Below the pieces are notes generated by a model. The model was not told the origin of the DNA. It saw nothing but the letters and a program-made list of their open reading frames with translations, and searched no databases. DNA of 64,000 nt from Euptelea pleiosperma (lineage: Eukaryota; Streptophyta; Magnoliopsida; Ranunculales; Eupteleaceae): contig JASUTR010000243.1 of assembly GCA_035048495.1 (NCBI GenBank), positions 248,001 to 312,000 on the forward strand. The letters run 5' to 3'. Position numbers and translations under genes: made by a program. Positions 12,129 through 24,800 of the stretch are shown piece by piece; within the stretch, counting starts at the first letter, position 1, and every line of letters begins with the position of its first letter.

Positions 12129-12437
12129 AATTTGCAGGCGTTGGAGGCTTGGGCTGTTTGCTAGTGAGGGATGACGATGGGTTGCTGAACAGCCAACCCA
12201 GATGAGGAAGACGTGAGGTGGTTGCAGCAGGTGTGAGCGTCACGATGGAGAAGCAGGTTCCGGCGACCAAAGAGATATGCAGGCGGTTTGGTAAAAGCTC
12301 GCTACACTTGGCAGCAAGCTTTTACGGTGGAAGGAGGGGGCAATACATGGATGGCGGTAAAAGCTGCTGGAGCAGCTGGCGGAATGGAGAGATGGACAGC
12401 AGGCGGTAATGGAGGTTACCGGATTTAATGTTGTTCG

Positions 12438-12662
12438 CCGGAGTTGCAGGTTGCAACTCCGGTAATCTTCTTTTTTTTTTTTTTTTTTTTCTGTTTTCGT
12501 TTCTTCCTTTGAAAGAAAGAAGATGAGAGGGAACACAGGCGATGAGGACTACTGGTGAAGGTGCCGACTAAGGGAAGTGTTGCTGTGGGAGTTGCAGGCG
12601 GACCTGCAACTCTTGGTGGAGGCGGTAATGGAGGTTGCCGGAGTTGCAACCTGCAACTCCGG
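12438..12662. repeat. Two 25 bp palindromes in LTR C (12438-12462 and 12638-12662)
   Basis: Both have arms CCGGAGTTGCA and TGCAACTCCGG with a loop of a few bases, so single-stranded DNA or RNA would fold into a near-perfect hairpin. A degenerate third copy lies at about 12589-12613 (GGAGTTGCAGG ... CCTGCAACTC). Each complete copy is followed within about ten bases by a long T run. Confidence 0.85.
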
Positions 12663-12856
12663 TGATCTTAAATTTTTTTTTTTTTTTTTTTTTGTTCAAC
12701 AGCTTGGGGAGTTCAGAGGGATGGAAGAGGGCGGCTTAGAGTGGGAAGAGAGGAGAGAAGAGGAGAGTGGGACGGTGAAAGGAGAAGGTGATGAAGGGGG
12801 CGGCCAGCTAAAGATAGAAAAAAAAATCAATCCCTTGGTCTAACGGCTTTGGGGCT

Positions 12857-12864
12857 TTTATAAC
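12857..12864 (+). promoter_or_regulatory. Possible TATA-like sequence in LTR C
   Basis: TTTTATAAC lies about 1365 bases into the LTR, in the same relative place as CTTATAAAGC in LTR F (61321-61330). It could mark the U3/R border. Position and base composition are the only support. Confidence 0.25.
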
Positions 12865-13549
12865 TTGTTTCTAAAAGCGTGGGAGAGAGCCTTGGGTCCG
12901 ATTTAGGGTTTTTCTCCTCAAAGAAAAACGTGGAGTCCCCCCTTTGTGGAGATCGTTCCCTCTTAAGCGTGGGGCCCTTGTGGGGATTTAAAAAAAACGC
13001 CCAAAGATTTCCCAAAAATCCATCACTAGCTACCCCCATCTTTTAGAAACTTTCATATGAAAACTTCTTTTTTTAAAAAAAATATTTTTATAAAATATCA
13101 TCTTTTACATGCCCAACACCTAGTTTTCTTCTAGGATAAAATCTCCCTCCTTTTTTGAAAACCACAAATTCCTTTTTTTGAAGAAATATTTGTCTTTAAA
13201 AAAAAATCTTTGTTTCATAAATCTTTTCCAAAATTTATTCTCCTATCCTTCATCTTCTTTAAAAACCATTTCCTATCCATGCTAGGCATGTGGGTCCAAC
13301 GGAATGGCTGGGCAGTGAGTAATGGGCCCGCACTGCATCTTGGCTTAAGCCCATAGGATTGAATATGAAGTGACTGAGCGATCGTATGGTAGAGATGGAG
13401 GGTGATGATCGGGCGATGGAGATTGGCCAAGGTAGGCCGTAGGATTGAGTGATTGAGGAGGGAGAAAGGATCAGATGATTTGGATTGTGAGTAAAGAGAG
13501 AACGAAGATTTAGAGAGAGGAGAGAGAAAATAATAAAAAAAAACTGCTA

Positions 13550-13615
13550 GCAGAGGGTTTGGAACCCTGGTCTCTGACTTGGTCTTTTGCATGCTTTACC
13601 AACTGAGCTAGTCCT
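13550..13615 (-). other. tRNA-like module antisense to LTR C
   Basis: This is the best-preserved copy. The minus strand has CTAGCTCAGTTGGTAAAGC, a near-consensus plant tRNA A box, then about 30 bases on GGGTTCCAAACCCT with a T-arm-like stem. The B-box core GGTTCCAAACC differs from the consensus GGTTCGANNCC at one place. No paired acceptor stem is visible, so I do not call a tRNA gene. Confidence 0.5.
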
Positions 13616-14069
13616 CAACTTGTGTTAGTTGATAAGCTTTAATTTCCTTAGTCTCTTCTTTAAGGGCTTGTCTCTCCTTCTCCCTTTGTCGTCTCTCGAC
13701 TCTTTTGCTCTCTCTGGCTCTTCTTCTCTCTTTGGCCTACATTTTCTTGTCCAAGTCCACTGGCTTTTTATGCTTTGATTAAAGGCATTGTAGGTTGATT
13801 GTGGGCCCACCAGTCTTGAGAACCGTCTGATCGGGTTTCCTGCGACAAAAGAAGCGCGTAATGAGACTCAATCAGAACGGCTTTATATCTAGACTTCCAA
13901 AAATGTGTTTAATGCATGCAAATATACCATTTCGTCCAGAAAAGTGTATTTTACGCAATGAGATAGACTCTTACGTAGAAAAGTGGATAATTAGAGCAGT
14001 TTTACGTAGGAGAGTGCGATAACGCTAACAGGATAAGTGCTTAAAATAAGCACTTTTGAGCGAATATCA

Positions 14070-15621
14070 CAACCCCCAACCAGCATATTGCCAATCCTTG
14101 GCAATTAGTGCGAAATACATGAGCTTAAAAGGGCTCTGCACATGCTGCACACTTTTTCATATTAGCTCAGGGAAAACCCCGTTCGTCAAATCATTGAATG
14201 GATGCAAAAACAGTTACATGCTAGCGAAGAGTTGGAAAGTTTTGGCAAGACTACAGACTGATAATCATGACCCAGAATAGTCAGACTCTGCGTGTGTGTG
14301 TGCTCAACGTTCTCATCATCCGACAGTAAAGATTTCCAGATCACCTCTAAGTTTTTATGCCTCAACCTCAAATCTCACATGTTTAGCACTCAGAATAGAA
14401 TCACACAAGAAGGGTTTTCTTCTTTTCTCTCAATTTATATGTGAGGAGATGTATTTAATATAAAGAGGCAAAAGATCTCACATATGTTTTATTTGAAGGA
14501 AGGACATCTTTAATAGAAGAAGATCTCATGATTGGAATACCACTTCACTCGGGAACGTCAGATCAAACTCTATAGCTTCTCTTTCTCCAATCTCCACATT
14601 TTATGATCGTACTATCCTAGAATCAAGTAGGACTTTCCTGGGTTGTAATGAGGCTTAGGTCAGGTGTAAAGAGATAAAGTAATACAGGATTTCAAAGATC
14701 TTGAGAGGATATTGCCATTTTCTTGAATTTTTCCTGCGACGTAACACCATTATCTGGTTCTTTTTCCTTTTTTCGTATTTTTCTCTTTTTCTTGATATTT
14801 CTGAGACTGCTCAATTTCTTTTCAGCTCTTCTTCATACTTTCTTTCTATATTTTGTTTTTGGCTTGAACCACTTTCTTTTCCTTTTGATTCTTCTTCTTT
14901 ACTTTTCTTTTTCACGGTACACCCACATCAGTTATTCTTTTGTCCATCTCAAAATAAGGGTAGCCAGTCATGTTTCGTAGCTGGACTGGATTTTAGGTTG
15001 ATGGGTTTGCAAATAAAAGGCTTTTATAGAACGGCTCAAGGGGTTTCTAGTGAAGTATAATTCAGGTGAGTAAAAAGGCTGAATGGTTCAGAAAAAATGG
15101 CCTAAATCATTTTCTAGGGTTTGCACTATCATGTATACTGTCTTGACTGGATACAGAGAAGGTTCTGTCGTAGTAATCCAATGTTGATGTCGTTTCGAGT
15201 TTTATGATCGAAGCAAAAGATAATGAGATCTCTCAACGAATATTTCGGGCATGAAGAATAGTGAGTCATCCATTGACTCAGGATTATTGTATAACTCTCT
15301 AAAATGATTAAAGGCTCGGAAGCTCACTGGGTTAGGTCTCCACAATTCTTCTCACAGGATTTCTAGAGTTTCCAAACTTAGGATGACTCTGATGTTGATA
15401 GTGTACAATTGTGCTGAATCTGATTTTTTCTAAGTTTTCAAACCTGCTGTAGTCACACTTGACTTGACTCAATGCTAACTTTAAACAAAAATTGACATCC
15501 TCAATACTGACTTAACGAAGGTTTTTAGCTAATCAAATTCAGGGTATTTGACACATTTTTGAAATTCTAGAAAATTTTTGGAGAACATCGGAAATCACCC
15601 AAAAAATAAGAAAAATTTTTG

Positions 15622-15653
<32 letters not shown>

Positions 15654-15992
15654 AGACATGAGTTTTGGTAAATACCCACCCCCAACCAAAATATAGCACC
15701 GTCCTCGGTGCTCAATACCGGGACATAATCAGAGATGATGATGCAAAGATTCAGGAAGGATGTTACCAAGTCGGCAGAAACTCGACAGTGTGTGGTACCT
15801 GATGATCGGAAGAATGAATGTACCTGCATTTCCAGAGATATAACAGTAATAACAAATGCATGAGACTCATGTACTCTAGGAATACCGGAATTGCCTTTCC
15901 GAAAGCGCTAAGTTTTACGTCTTCAGCCAAACATGATGGGGGTATATCAAGTACCCCCAACCAAGTTGGAGCACAGGAGACTGAGTGGATCA
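14070..15992 (-). other. 3' noncoding region of the reverse-strand Athila copy
   Basis: The first 230 bases after the pol stop match 11261-11492 of the other copy; the rest is unique in this window. I see no env-like frame or transmembrane-rich protein of useful length, and short open frames here (for example 14701-15060) show no recognisable domain. A run of about 29 T lies near 15620-15649. The far end, on the minus strand, reads CTGGTTGGGGGTTG, a possible plus-strand primer tract. Similar GGTTGGGGG stretches occur near 15955 and 15680. Confidence 0.65.
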
Positions 15993-17283
15993 TCAGTCGA
16001 CATAGACAGGATCGATGAGATCGATCTCAAAAGTCTGAATGAACAATACGTCAAGTTCATGGAACTGTTTTAGACGCTGCCCATTTACCTGGAATGAGGA
16101 GTGATCCTTGGGATCCTCAATAGTGATTGCCCCGAAGGGTGTGACTGCTGTGACCGTATAAGGACCTGTCCACCTAGATTTCAGTTTTCCAGGGAAGAGA
16201 TGAAGACGAGAATTATAAAGAAGGACCTTCTGTCCTGGATGGAACTCTTTCCTAAGGATGCTCTTGTCATGTATCCACTTCATTTTGGCTTTGTAATTCT
16301 TGGACAAGTTGTAGGCATCATTTCTGAGTTCTTCTAACTCATTCATTTGAAGTTTTCTCTCCTCCCCTGCAGATTCGAGGTCGAAGTTGAGTTTCTTAAT
16401 GGCCCATAGGGCACGATGTTCAATCTCTACCGGTAGATGACAAGGTTTCCCAAAGACGAGACGATAGGGAGACATATTGAGTGGGGTCTTGTAGGCGGTT
16501 CTGTATGCCCATAAAGCATCGGTGAGACGAGTAGACCAGTCTTTACGTGTGGTATTGACTGTCTTCTCCAAGATCTGCTTGATCTGACGATTAGAAACCT
16601 CCACTTGACCACTAGTTTGCGGATGATAAGCTAGGGCAACCTTGTGGGTTACCCCATACTTTTTCATTAATTTCTCGAATATCCTATTGCAGAAATGGGT
16701 GCCCCCATCACTAATGATGGCCTTAGGGGCACCGAATCTGGCGAAGATGAACTCCTTTAGGAATTTGACTACCACTTTGTGGTCATTGGTCTTGGTGGGA
16801 ATGGCTTCTATCCATTTGGATACATAGTCTACCGCAAGGAGAATGTACTCAAAACCATAGGAAACTGGAAAGGGGCCCATGAAGTCGATGCCCCAAATGT
16901 CAAATATTTCATCGACCTGGATGGGAGTGAGGGGCATCATGTTCTTCTGGGAGATGCGGCCTAGATGCTGACAATTAGGACAGGTTTTGCTGTAGATGTG
17001 GGCATCTTTAAATAATGTGGGCCAGTAGAATCCGCATTGCAGCACTTTTTCTGCAGTCTTCTTAGTGCTGAAATGACCACCACAAGGTTGGTCATGGCAC
17101 GAGGATAAGATATTGAGTTGGTCCGACTCAGGGACACAGAGACGAATGATCTGGTCAGGACAGTATTTATACAAATAAGGATCATCCCAAGAGTAGTACT
17201 TAACTCTTGCTAGGAATTGGCTTTTGTCCTGTTTTGACCAGTGTAAAGGCATTTCTTCGGTGACAAGGTAGTTGACAATATCA
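15993..17283 (-). pseudogene. Truncated pol remnant (integrase to C terminus)
   Basis: About 430 codons, matching residues from about 1493 to the C-terminal end of the intact gag-pol at 5495-11260. Over the 419 residues from the internal Met, I count 12 substitutions (about 97 percent identity) and no stop or frameshift. The zinc-binding H, H, C, C and the D-x58-D-x35-E set are retained; a nearby cysteine (equivalent to C1590) is Ser but is not one of the zinc ligands. The frame has no gag or RT and joins LTR sequence at about 17284, so it cannot give a working polyprotein. The ATG at 17252 is an internal methionine, not a natural start. Confidence 0.92.
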
Positions 17284-17846
17284 CCTGCAGTCCTCCACCT
17301 TGCCGGATTTGAGATTCAAAAGAGAAAAAAAAAAAAAAAAAAAAAAAGAGGCCGCCCTTCTCTTCTTCTCCGACGTCTCAACCCATCTCTCTTCACTCTC
17401 CTCATTCCCTCCACTGTTTCCACCTGCAGCGGCCTCCCTTCAAGCTTCAAAGCTTGCTGCAAACAAAAAAAAAAAAAAAAAAAAAATTTTTTTAGATCAC
17501 CGGAGTTGCAGGTTGCAACTCCGGCAACCTCCATTACCACCGTCTCCAACTCTTCTTGTTGGCGTCGGGCATCGCACTACAACACCGCAGCCCCCTCCTT
17601 TCTCCCTACCGTCACCTCCTGCACTTCTCTTCATCATCTCCAGGAGGAACAAAAAAAAAAAAAAAAAAAAAAGAAAAGAGCTCGCCGGAGTTGCAGAACT
17701 CCGGCAATCTCCATTAAAACCGGCGACCTGCACCACTTTTCTCCCTTTTCTCCCAAAAACACCACTTCAGCCTCTCCTAAAAATCACAGCCTTTATCCTC
17801 CTCCTCTTCTACACCATTTTCTTTTAAACCCAAGCCGTTAGAACCC

Positions 17847-17878
<32 letters not shown>

Positions 17879-18869
17879 CATCTCCAACCACCACCGTTTC
17901 TCTCCACAGCCACGCACACCAGCAGAAACTCTATCACACTTCAATCCCAGCAGCCACACCAGAGAAGAAGAGGGAGGAGGTGAGATCGCACTCACCAGGC
18001 TGCCTTCTTTCTATCATAGAAGGATCAAACCCGAAATCTCCACCAAGCTACCGCCCCCTCCTTCCATCAGCGCTCCACGTTGCCGGACTGCACCTCGCTG
18101 CCCTTGCTCCAGCAATCTTCCATCCTCCTTCAACACCTCACAGTCCAGCCGCCCTCCACGATTTCCATTGGAGATCCATCTCCCTCCATTGTTGCAGCAT
18201 CAAAGCTGAAACCACCTGCCGCATCCTCCATCTTCATCAACACGTACTCACCATTGAACTGGGCGTCCTCTCTTGCCGGCCTTGCTTCACCGTCCATCAC
18301 CATCACGCCTCCACCACCTGCCAATTCGGGTTTCCAGACCGTGCTTCTCACCACCTCCACGCCTTCCCCAATAAGTTGTTTGCCACTCATCATCTCCCGT
18401 TGGTAAGCTAGCAAGATTCTCTCTCCCTAGTTTTCTCTCTCTAAATTAGTTTTCTCTCTCTAGATAGTTTAATCTTACTTGCTTTCTTTTTGTCATGTTT
18501 GTATTAAAGCTCAACAGTTTTGTAATTTGATATATTAGTTTTAATGAAGAAGTTTTAGTTTGGTAATTTGTTCTAAATTTTGTCATTAATCTAAAGAATG
18601 GTTCTCTTAACTTCTCTCTAAAAAGATGAATGTTTTAAAATCACTACCACCATTCTCACCTCTCCATATTTTCTACAATATCCATGTTTTCTTGATAAAA
18701 ATCCGTCATTGCATGTTCATGAGTCGCGCTAACTAACCCCGAGTGCGGATCGACATCCGACACGAATCCCTATACAAATCTCTGCATTTTACAGGATAAT
18801 CGGATCAATTTACAAATGTGTTGAAGTTAGGGTTTCCGTAACCAACGACACGGAAAAATCCTACTTTCA
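17284..18869 (-). repeat. 5' part of an Athila LTR, truncated, on the minus strand
   Basis: It begins at 18869 with TGAAAGTAGGATTTTTCCG on the minus strand and includes the conserved CGGATGTCGATCCG hairpin (18746-18759). It continues through the palindrome and homopolymer centre and stops near 17284, where pol sequence begins. The conserved 3' tail (GAGCGAATATCA) is absent. Many short open frames here are caused by A/T runs and palindromes, not by coding. Confidence 0.85.
17500..17704. repeat. Two palindromes in the reverse-strand LTR (17500-17524 and 17685-17704)
   Basis: The first has arms CCGGAGTTGCA and TGCAACTCCGG. The second, 20 bases long, is CCGGAGTTGCAGAACTCCGG, a shortened form. 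Both have an A/T run just upstream, the mirror image of the arrangement in LTR C. Confidence 0.8.
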
Positions 18870-21800
18870 GACGCACGGATGGAGCTAACTTGTTTCGACT
18901 GTCACGAAACTTGTTCCAACACTTCAAATGTGTTGAAACAATAGTAATGGAAGAGTTTGAGTCTAATTACGAGATCCGATTTCGAAAAAGTCACAAATTA
19001 TAGGCTTAGGAATGTAAAACACAAACTGAGTCCAATTTCAGATGTTGACGCACGGATGGAGCTAACTTGTTTCGACTGTCCCAAATCTTGTTCCAACACT
19101 TCAAATCTGTTGAATCAATAGTAATAGAAGAGTTTGAGTCAAATTATGAGGTCCGGTTGCGAAAAAGTCACAAGTTATAGGCTTCGGAATGTATCACACA
19201 AATTAAGTCCAATTTGTGACGTTGACGAACGGATGGAGCTAACTTGTTTCGACTGTCACGAAACTTGTTCCAGCACTACAAATGTGTTGAAACAATAGTA
19301 ATGGAAGAGTTTGAGTTCAATTACGAGGTCCGGTTGCGAAAAAGTCACAAGTTATAGGCTTCGGAATGTAACACACAAACTGATTTCAATTAAAGACATT
19401 GACGCACGGACGGAGCTAACTTGTTTTGACTGTCCCGAATCTTGTTACAACACTTCAAATGTGTTGAAACAGTAGTAATGGAAGAATTCGAGTCGAATTA
19501 CGAGGTCCGATTGGGAAAAAGTCACAAGTTATAGGTTTCGGAACGTAACACACTAACTGAGTCTAATTTGAGACGTTGACGCACGGATGGAGCTAACTTG
19601 TTTCGACTGTCCCAAATCTTGTTCCAACACTTCAAATCTGTTGAAACAATAGTAATGGAAGAGTTTGAGTCCAATTACAAGGTCTGGTTGCGAAGAAGTC
19701 ACAAGTTATAGGCTTCAGAATGTGAGACACAAACTGAGTCCAATTTGAGACGTTGACGCACGGATGGAGCTAACTTGTTTCGACTGTCACGAATCTTGAT
19801 CCAACACTTCAAATCTGTTGAAACAATAGTAATGGAATAGTTGGAGTCCAATTACGAGGTCCGATTGCGAAAAAGTCAAAAGTTATAGGCTTTGAAATGT
19901 AACTCACAAACTGAGTCCAATTAAAGACATTGACGCAGGGATGGAGCTAACTTGTTTCGACTGTCCCGAATCTTGTTCCAACAATTCAAATGTGTTGAAA
20001 CAATAGTAGTGGAAGAATTCGAGTCTAATTACAAGGTCCGGTTGCGAAAAAGTCACAAGTTATAGGCTTCGGAATGTAACTCACAAACTGAGTCCAATTT
20101 CAGACGTTGACGCACGGATGGAGCTAACTTGTTTCGACTGTCATGAATCTTGTTGCAACACTTCAAAAGTGTTGAAACAATAGTAATGGAAGAGTTTGAG
20201 TAAAATTACGAGGTCCGGTTGCGACAAAGTCACAAGTTATAGGCTTCGGAATGTAACACTCAAACTGAGTCCAATTTGAGACGTTGACGCACGGATGGAG
20301 CTAACTTGTTTCTACTGTCACGAATCTTGTTCCAACAATTCAAATTTGTTAAAACAATAGTAATGGAAGAGTTTGAGTCCAATTACGAGGTCCGATTGCT
20401 TAAAAGCCATAAGTTATAGGCTTCGGAATGTAACACACAAACTTAGTCCAATTAAAGACATTGATGCACGGATGGAGCTAACTTCTTTCGACTGTCCCGA
20501 ATCTTGTTCCAACACTTCAAATGTGTTGAAACAATAGTAATGGAAGAGTTTGAATAAAATTATGAGGTCCGGTTGCGACAAAGTCACAAGTTATAGGCTT
20601 CGGAATGTAACAAACAAACTGAGTCCAATTTGAGACGTTGACGCACGGATGGAGCTAACTTGTTTCTACTGTCCCGAATCTTGTTCCAACACTTCAAATG
20701 TGTTGAAACAATAGTAATGGGAGAGTTTGAGTAAAATTATGAGGTCCGGTTGCGACAAAGTCACAAGGTATAGGCTTCGGAATGTAACACACAAACTGAG
20801 TCCAATTTGAGACGTTGACGCACGGATGGAGCTAACTTGTTTCTACTGTCACGAATCTTGTTCCAACACTTCAAATGTGTTGAAACAATAGTAATGGGAG
20901 AGTTAGAGTAAAATTATGAGGTCCGGTTGCGACAAAGTCACAAGGTATAGGCTTCGAAATGTAACACACAAACTGAGTCCAATTTGAGACGTTGACGCAC
21001 GGATGGAACTAACTTGTTTCTACAGTCACGAATCTTGTTCCAAGAATTCAAATGTTTGAAAACAATAGTAATGGAATAGTTTGAGTCCAATTAAAAGGTC
21101 CGATTACTAAAAAGCCATAAGTTATAGGCTTCGGAATGTAACATACAAATTGAGTCCAATTTGAGACGTTGACGCACGGATAGAGCTAACTTGTTTCGAC
21201 TGTCCCGAATCTTGTTCCAACACTTCAAATGTGTTGAAACAATTGTAATGGAAGAGTTTGATTCCAATTACGATTTTCGGTTGCGAAAAAGTCACAAGTT
21301 ATAGGCTTCGGAATGTAACACACAAACTGAGTCTAATTTGAGACGTTGACGCACGGATGGAGCTAACTTGTTTCTACTGTCACGAATCTTGTTCCAACAA
21401 TTCAAATTTGTCAAAACATTTGTAATGGAAGAGTTTGAGTCCAATTACAAAGTCCAATTGCTAAAAAGCCATAAGTTATAGGCTTCGGAATGTAACACAC
21501 AAACTGAGTCCGATTAAAAACATTGATGTACGGATGGAGCTAACTTGTTTCGACTGTCCCGAATCTTGTTCCAACACTTCAAATGTGTTGAAACAATTGT
21601 AATGGAAGAGTTTGAGTCCAATTAGGAGTTCCGGTTGCGAAAAAGTCGCAAGTTATAGGCTTCGGAATGTAACAAACAAACTGAGTCCAATTATAGACAT
21701 TGAGGCACGGATGGAGCTAACTTGTTTCGACGGTCCCAAATCTTGTTCCAACACTTCAAATTTGTTGAAACAATAGTAATGGAAGAGTTTGAGTACAATT

Positions 21801-24800
21801 ACGAGGTCTGGTTGCGAAAAAGTCACAAGTTATAGGCTTCAGAATGTGAGACACAAACTGAGTCTAATTTGAGATGTTGACGCACGGATGGAGCTAACTT
21901 GTTTCTACTGTCGCGAATCTTGTTCCAACAATTCAAATTTGTTAAAACAATAGTAATGGAAGAGTTTGAGTCCAATTACCAGGTCCGATTGCTAAAAAGC
22001 CATAAGTTATAGGCTTCGAAATATAACATACAAACTGAGTCCAATTTACGACGCTGACGCACGGATGGAGCTAACTTGTTTCGACTGTCCGGAATCTTGT
22101 TCCAACAATTCAAATGTGTTGAAACAACAGTAATGGAAGAGTTTGAGTAAAATTACGAGGTCCGGTTGTGACAAAGTCACAAGTTATAGGCTTCGGAATG
22201 TAACACACAAACTGAGTCCAATTTGAGACGTTGACGCACGGATGGAGCTAACTTTTTTCTACTGTCCCGAATCTTATTCCAACACTACAAATCTGTTGAA
22301 ACAATTGTAATGGAAGAGTTCGAGTCTAATTACGAGATCCGATTGCGAAAAAGTCACAAATTATAGGCTTAGGAATGTAACACACAAACTGAGTCCAATA
22401 TGAGATGTTGACGCACGGATGGAGCTACCTTGTTTCGACTGTCCCAATCTTGTTCCAACACTTCAAATCTGTTGAATCAATAGTAATGGAAGAGTTTGAG
22501 TCAAATTATGAGGTCCGATTGCGAAAAAGTCACAAGTTATAGGCTTCGGAATGTATCACACAAACTGAGTCCAATTTGAGACGTTGACGAACGGATGGAG
22601 CTAAATTGTTTCGACTGTTACGAATCTTGTTCCAACACTTCAAATGTGTTGAAACAATAGTAATGGAAGAGTTTGAGTTCAATTACGAGGTCCGGTTGCG
22701 AAAAAGTCACAAGTTATATGCTTCTGTATGTAACACACAAACTGAGTCCAATTAAAGACATTGACGCATGGATGGAGCTAACTTGTTTCGACTGTCCCGA
22801 ATCTTCTTCCAACACTTCAAATGTGTTGAAACAACAGTAATGGAAGAGTTTGAGTAAAATTACGAGGTCCGGTTGTGACAAATTCACAAGTTATAGGCTT
22901 CGGAATGTAACACACAAACTGAGTCCAATTTGAGACGTTGACGCACGGATGGAGCTAACTTTTTTCTACTGTCCCGAATCTTATTCCAACACTACAAATC
23001 TGTTGAAACAATAGTAATGGAAGAGTTCGAGTCTAATTACGAGATCCGATTGCGAAAAAGTCACAAATTATAGTCTTCGGAATGTAACACACAAACTGAG
23101 TCCAATTTGATTCGTTGACGCACGGATGGAGCTAACTTGTTTCTACTGTCACGAATCTTGTTCCAACAATTCAAATGTCTTAAAACAATGTAATAGTTTG
23201 AGTCCAATTACGAGGTCCGATTGCTAAAAAGCCATAAGTTATAGTCTTCTGAATGTAACATACAAACCGAGTCCAATTTGAGACGTTGACGCATGGATGG
23301 AGCTAACTTGTTTCTACTGTCACGAATCTTGTTCCAACAATTCAAATTTGTTAAAACAATAGTAATGGAAGAGTTTGAGTCCAATTACAAGGTCCGATTG
23401 CTAAAAAGCCATAAGTTATAGGCTTCGGAATGTAACACACAAACTGAGTCCAATTTGAGACGTTGACGCACGGATGGAGCTAACTTGTTTCTACTGTCAC
23501 GAATCTTGTTCCAACACTTCAAATGTGTTGAAACAATAGTAGTGGAAGAATTCGAGTCTAATTACAAGGTCCGGTTGCGAAAAAGTCACAAGTTATAGGC
23601 TTCGGAATGTAACTCACAAACTCAGTCCAATTTCAGACGATGACGAACGGATGGAGCTAACTTGTTTCGACTGTCATGAATCTTGTTCCAACACTTCAAA
23701 AGTGTTGAAACAATAGTAATGGAAGAGTTTGAGTAAAATTACGAGGTCCGGTTGCCACAAAGTCACAAGTTATAGGCTTCGGAATGTAACACTCAAACTG
23801 AGTCCAATTTGAGACGTTGACGCACGGATGGAGCTAACTTGTTTCTACTGTCACGAATCTTGTTCTAACAATTCAAATTTGTTAAAACAATAGTAATGGA
23901 AGAGTTTGAGTCCAATTACGAGGTCCGATTGCTAAAAAGCCATAAGTTATAGGCTTCGGAATGTAACACACAAACTTAGTCCAATTAAAGACATTGATGC
24001 ACGGATGGAGCTAACTTCTTTCGACTGTCCCGAATCTTGTTCCAACACTTCAAATGTGTTGAAACAATAGTAATGGAAGAGTTTGAATAAAATTATGAGG
24101 TCCGGTTGCGACAAAGTCACAAGTTATAGGCTTCGGAATGTAACTAACAAACTGAGTCCAATTTGAGACGTTGATGCACGGATGGAGCTAACTTGTTTCT
24201 ACTGTCCCGAATCTTGTTCCAACAATTAAAATTTGTTAAAACAATAGTAATGGAAGAGTTTGAGTCCAATTACAAGGTCCGATTGCTAAAAAGTCATAAG
24301 TTATAGGCTTCGGAATGTAACACACAAACTGAGTCCAATTAAAGACATTGACGCACGGATGGAGCTAACTTCTTTCGCCTGTCCCGAATCTTGTTCCAAC
24401 ACTTCAAATGTGTTGAAACAATAGTAATGGAAGAGTTTGAGTTAAATTATGAGGTTCGGTTGCGACAAAGTCACAAGTTATAGGCTTCGGAATGTAACAC
24501 ACTAACTGAGTCCAATTTGAGACGTTGATGCACGGATGGAGGTAACTTGTTTCGACTATACCGAATCTTGTTCAACCACTTCAGATGTGTTGAAACAACA
24601 GTAATGGAAGAGTTTAAGTAAAATTACGAGGTCCGGTTGCGACAAAGTCACAAGTTATATGCTTTGGAATGTAACACACAAACTGAGTCCAATTTCAGAC
24701 GTTGACGTACGGATGGAGCTAACTTTGTTCGACTGTCATGAATCTTGTTCCAACACTTCAAAAGTTTTGAAACAATAGTAATGGAAGAGTTTGAGTCTAA

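Larger units (their letters stand above)
2052..14069 (+). mobile_element. Athila-type Ty3/gypsy LTR retrotransposon with intact gag-pol
   Basis: The order is LTR B (interrupted by LTR A at its left), leader, a single gag-pol frame, a short 3' untranslated region and LTR C. The RT, RNase H and integrase motifs place it in the Athila branch of non-chromovirus Ty3/gypsy elements. Three things are odd. The two LTRs are from different subfamilies. No primer-binding site starting with TGG lies close behind LTR B. No purine tract precedes LTR C, and about 1.7 kb of 3' noncoding sequence kept by the reverse-strand copy is missing. It may therefore be a recombinant rather than one clean insertion. The 3' flank after 14069 is CAACC; the 5' flank is outside the window. 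Confidence 0.88.
11493..14069 (+). repeat. LTR C, 3' LTR of the gag-pol element (2577 bp)
   Basis: It begins TGAAAATAGG and ends GCGAATATCA, giving the expected TG...CA termini. The body (13280-13620) resembles LTR A, but the last 130 bases (TTTTACGCAATGAGATAGAC) are shared with LTR F, not with A, B, D or E. It carries a 52-base T run (12076-12127), two clean palindromes of the CCGGAGTTGCAG family and a degenerate third, a possible TATA-like sequence at 12857-12864 and a tRNA-like module on the opposite strand near 13550-13615. It differs from LTR B far more than two LTRs of one recent insertion should. Confidence 0.9.
14070..18869 (-). mobile_element. Reverse-strand Athila fragment: LTR start, integrase end of pol, long 3' region
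   Basis: Read on the minus strand from the satellite border at 18869: LTR start (TGAAAGTAGG), 1.6 kb of LTR, an abrupt join to the last quarter of pol, then 1.9 kb of 3' noncoding sequence ending GGTTGGGGGTTG against the end of LTR C. Missing are the 3' half of the LTR, the leader, gag, protease, RT and RNase H, so one internal deletion of at least 6 kb is implied. Its LTR start abuts GACGC (18870-18874) of the satellite, the expected target-duplication position. The other border is outside the window because the B-C element lies in between. It cannot move by itself. Confidence 0.85.

Noticed and set aside
12438..12500. Hairpin followed by a T run read as an intrinsic transcription terminator
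   Set aside because: That signal belongs to bacteria. In a plant LTR the arrangement is better described as a palindrome beside a homopolymer; a Pol III terminator role is possible but unsupported.
13550..13615. Functional tRNA gene on the minus strand
   Set aside because: A-box and B-box-like parts are present but no paired acceptor stem or anticodon arm is visible, and all six copies lie at the same place in LTRs.
14701..15060. Phe/Leu/Ser-rich frame of 119 codons that might be an env-like membrane protein
   Set aside because: It lies on the strand opposite to the element it sits in and is a pyrimidine-rich stretch; no signal peptide plus domain arrangement is convincing.
17272..18414. 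Several open frames of 80-190 codons, some Lys-rich
   Set aside because: They lie in the reverse-strand LTR fragment; frames are kept open by A/T runs and proline/serine-rich low-complexity sequence, and none resembles a known protein.
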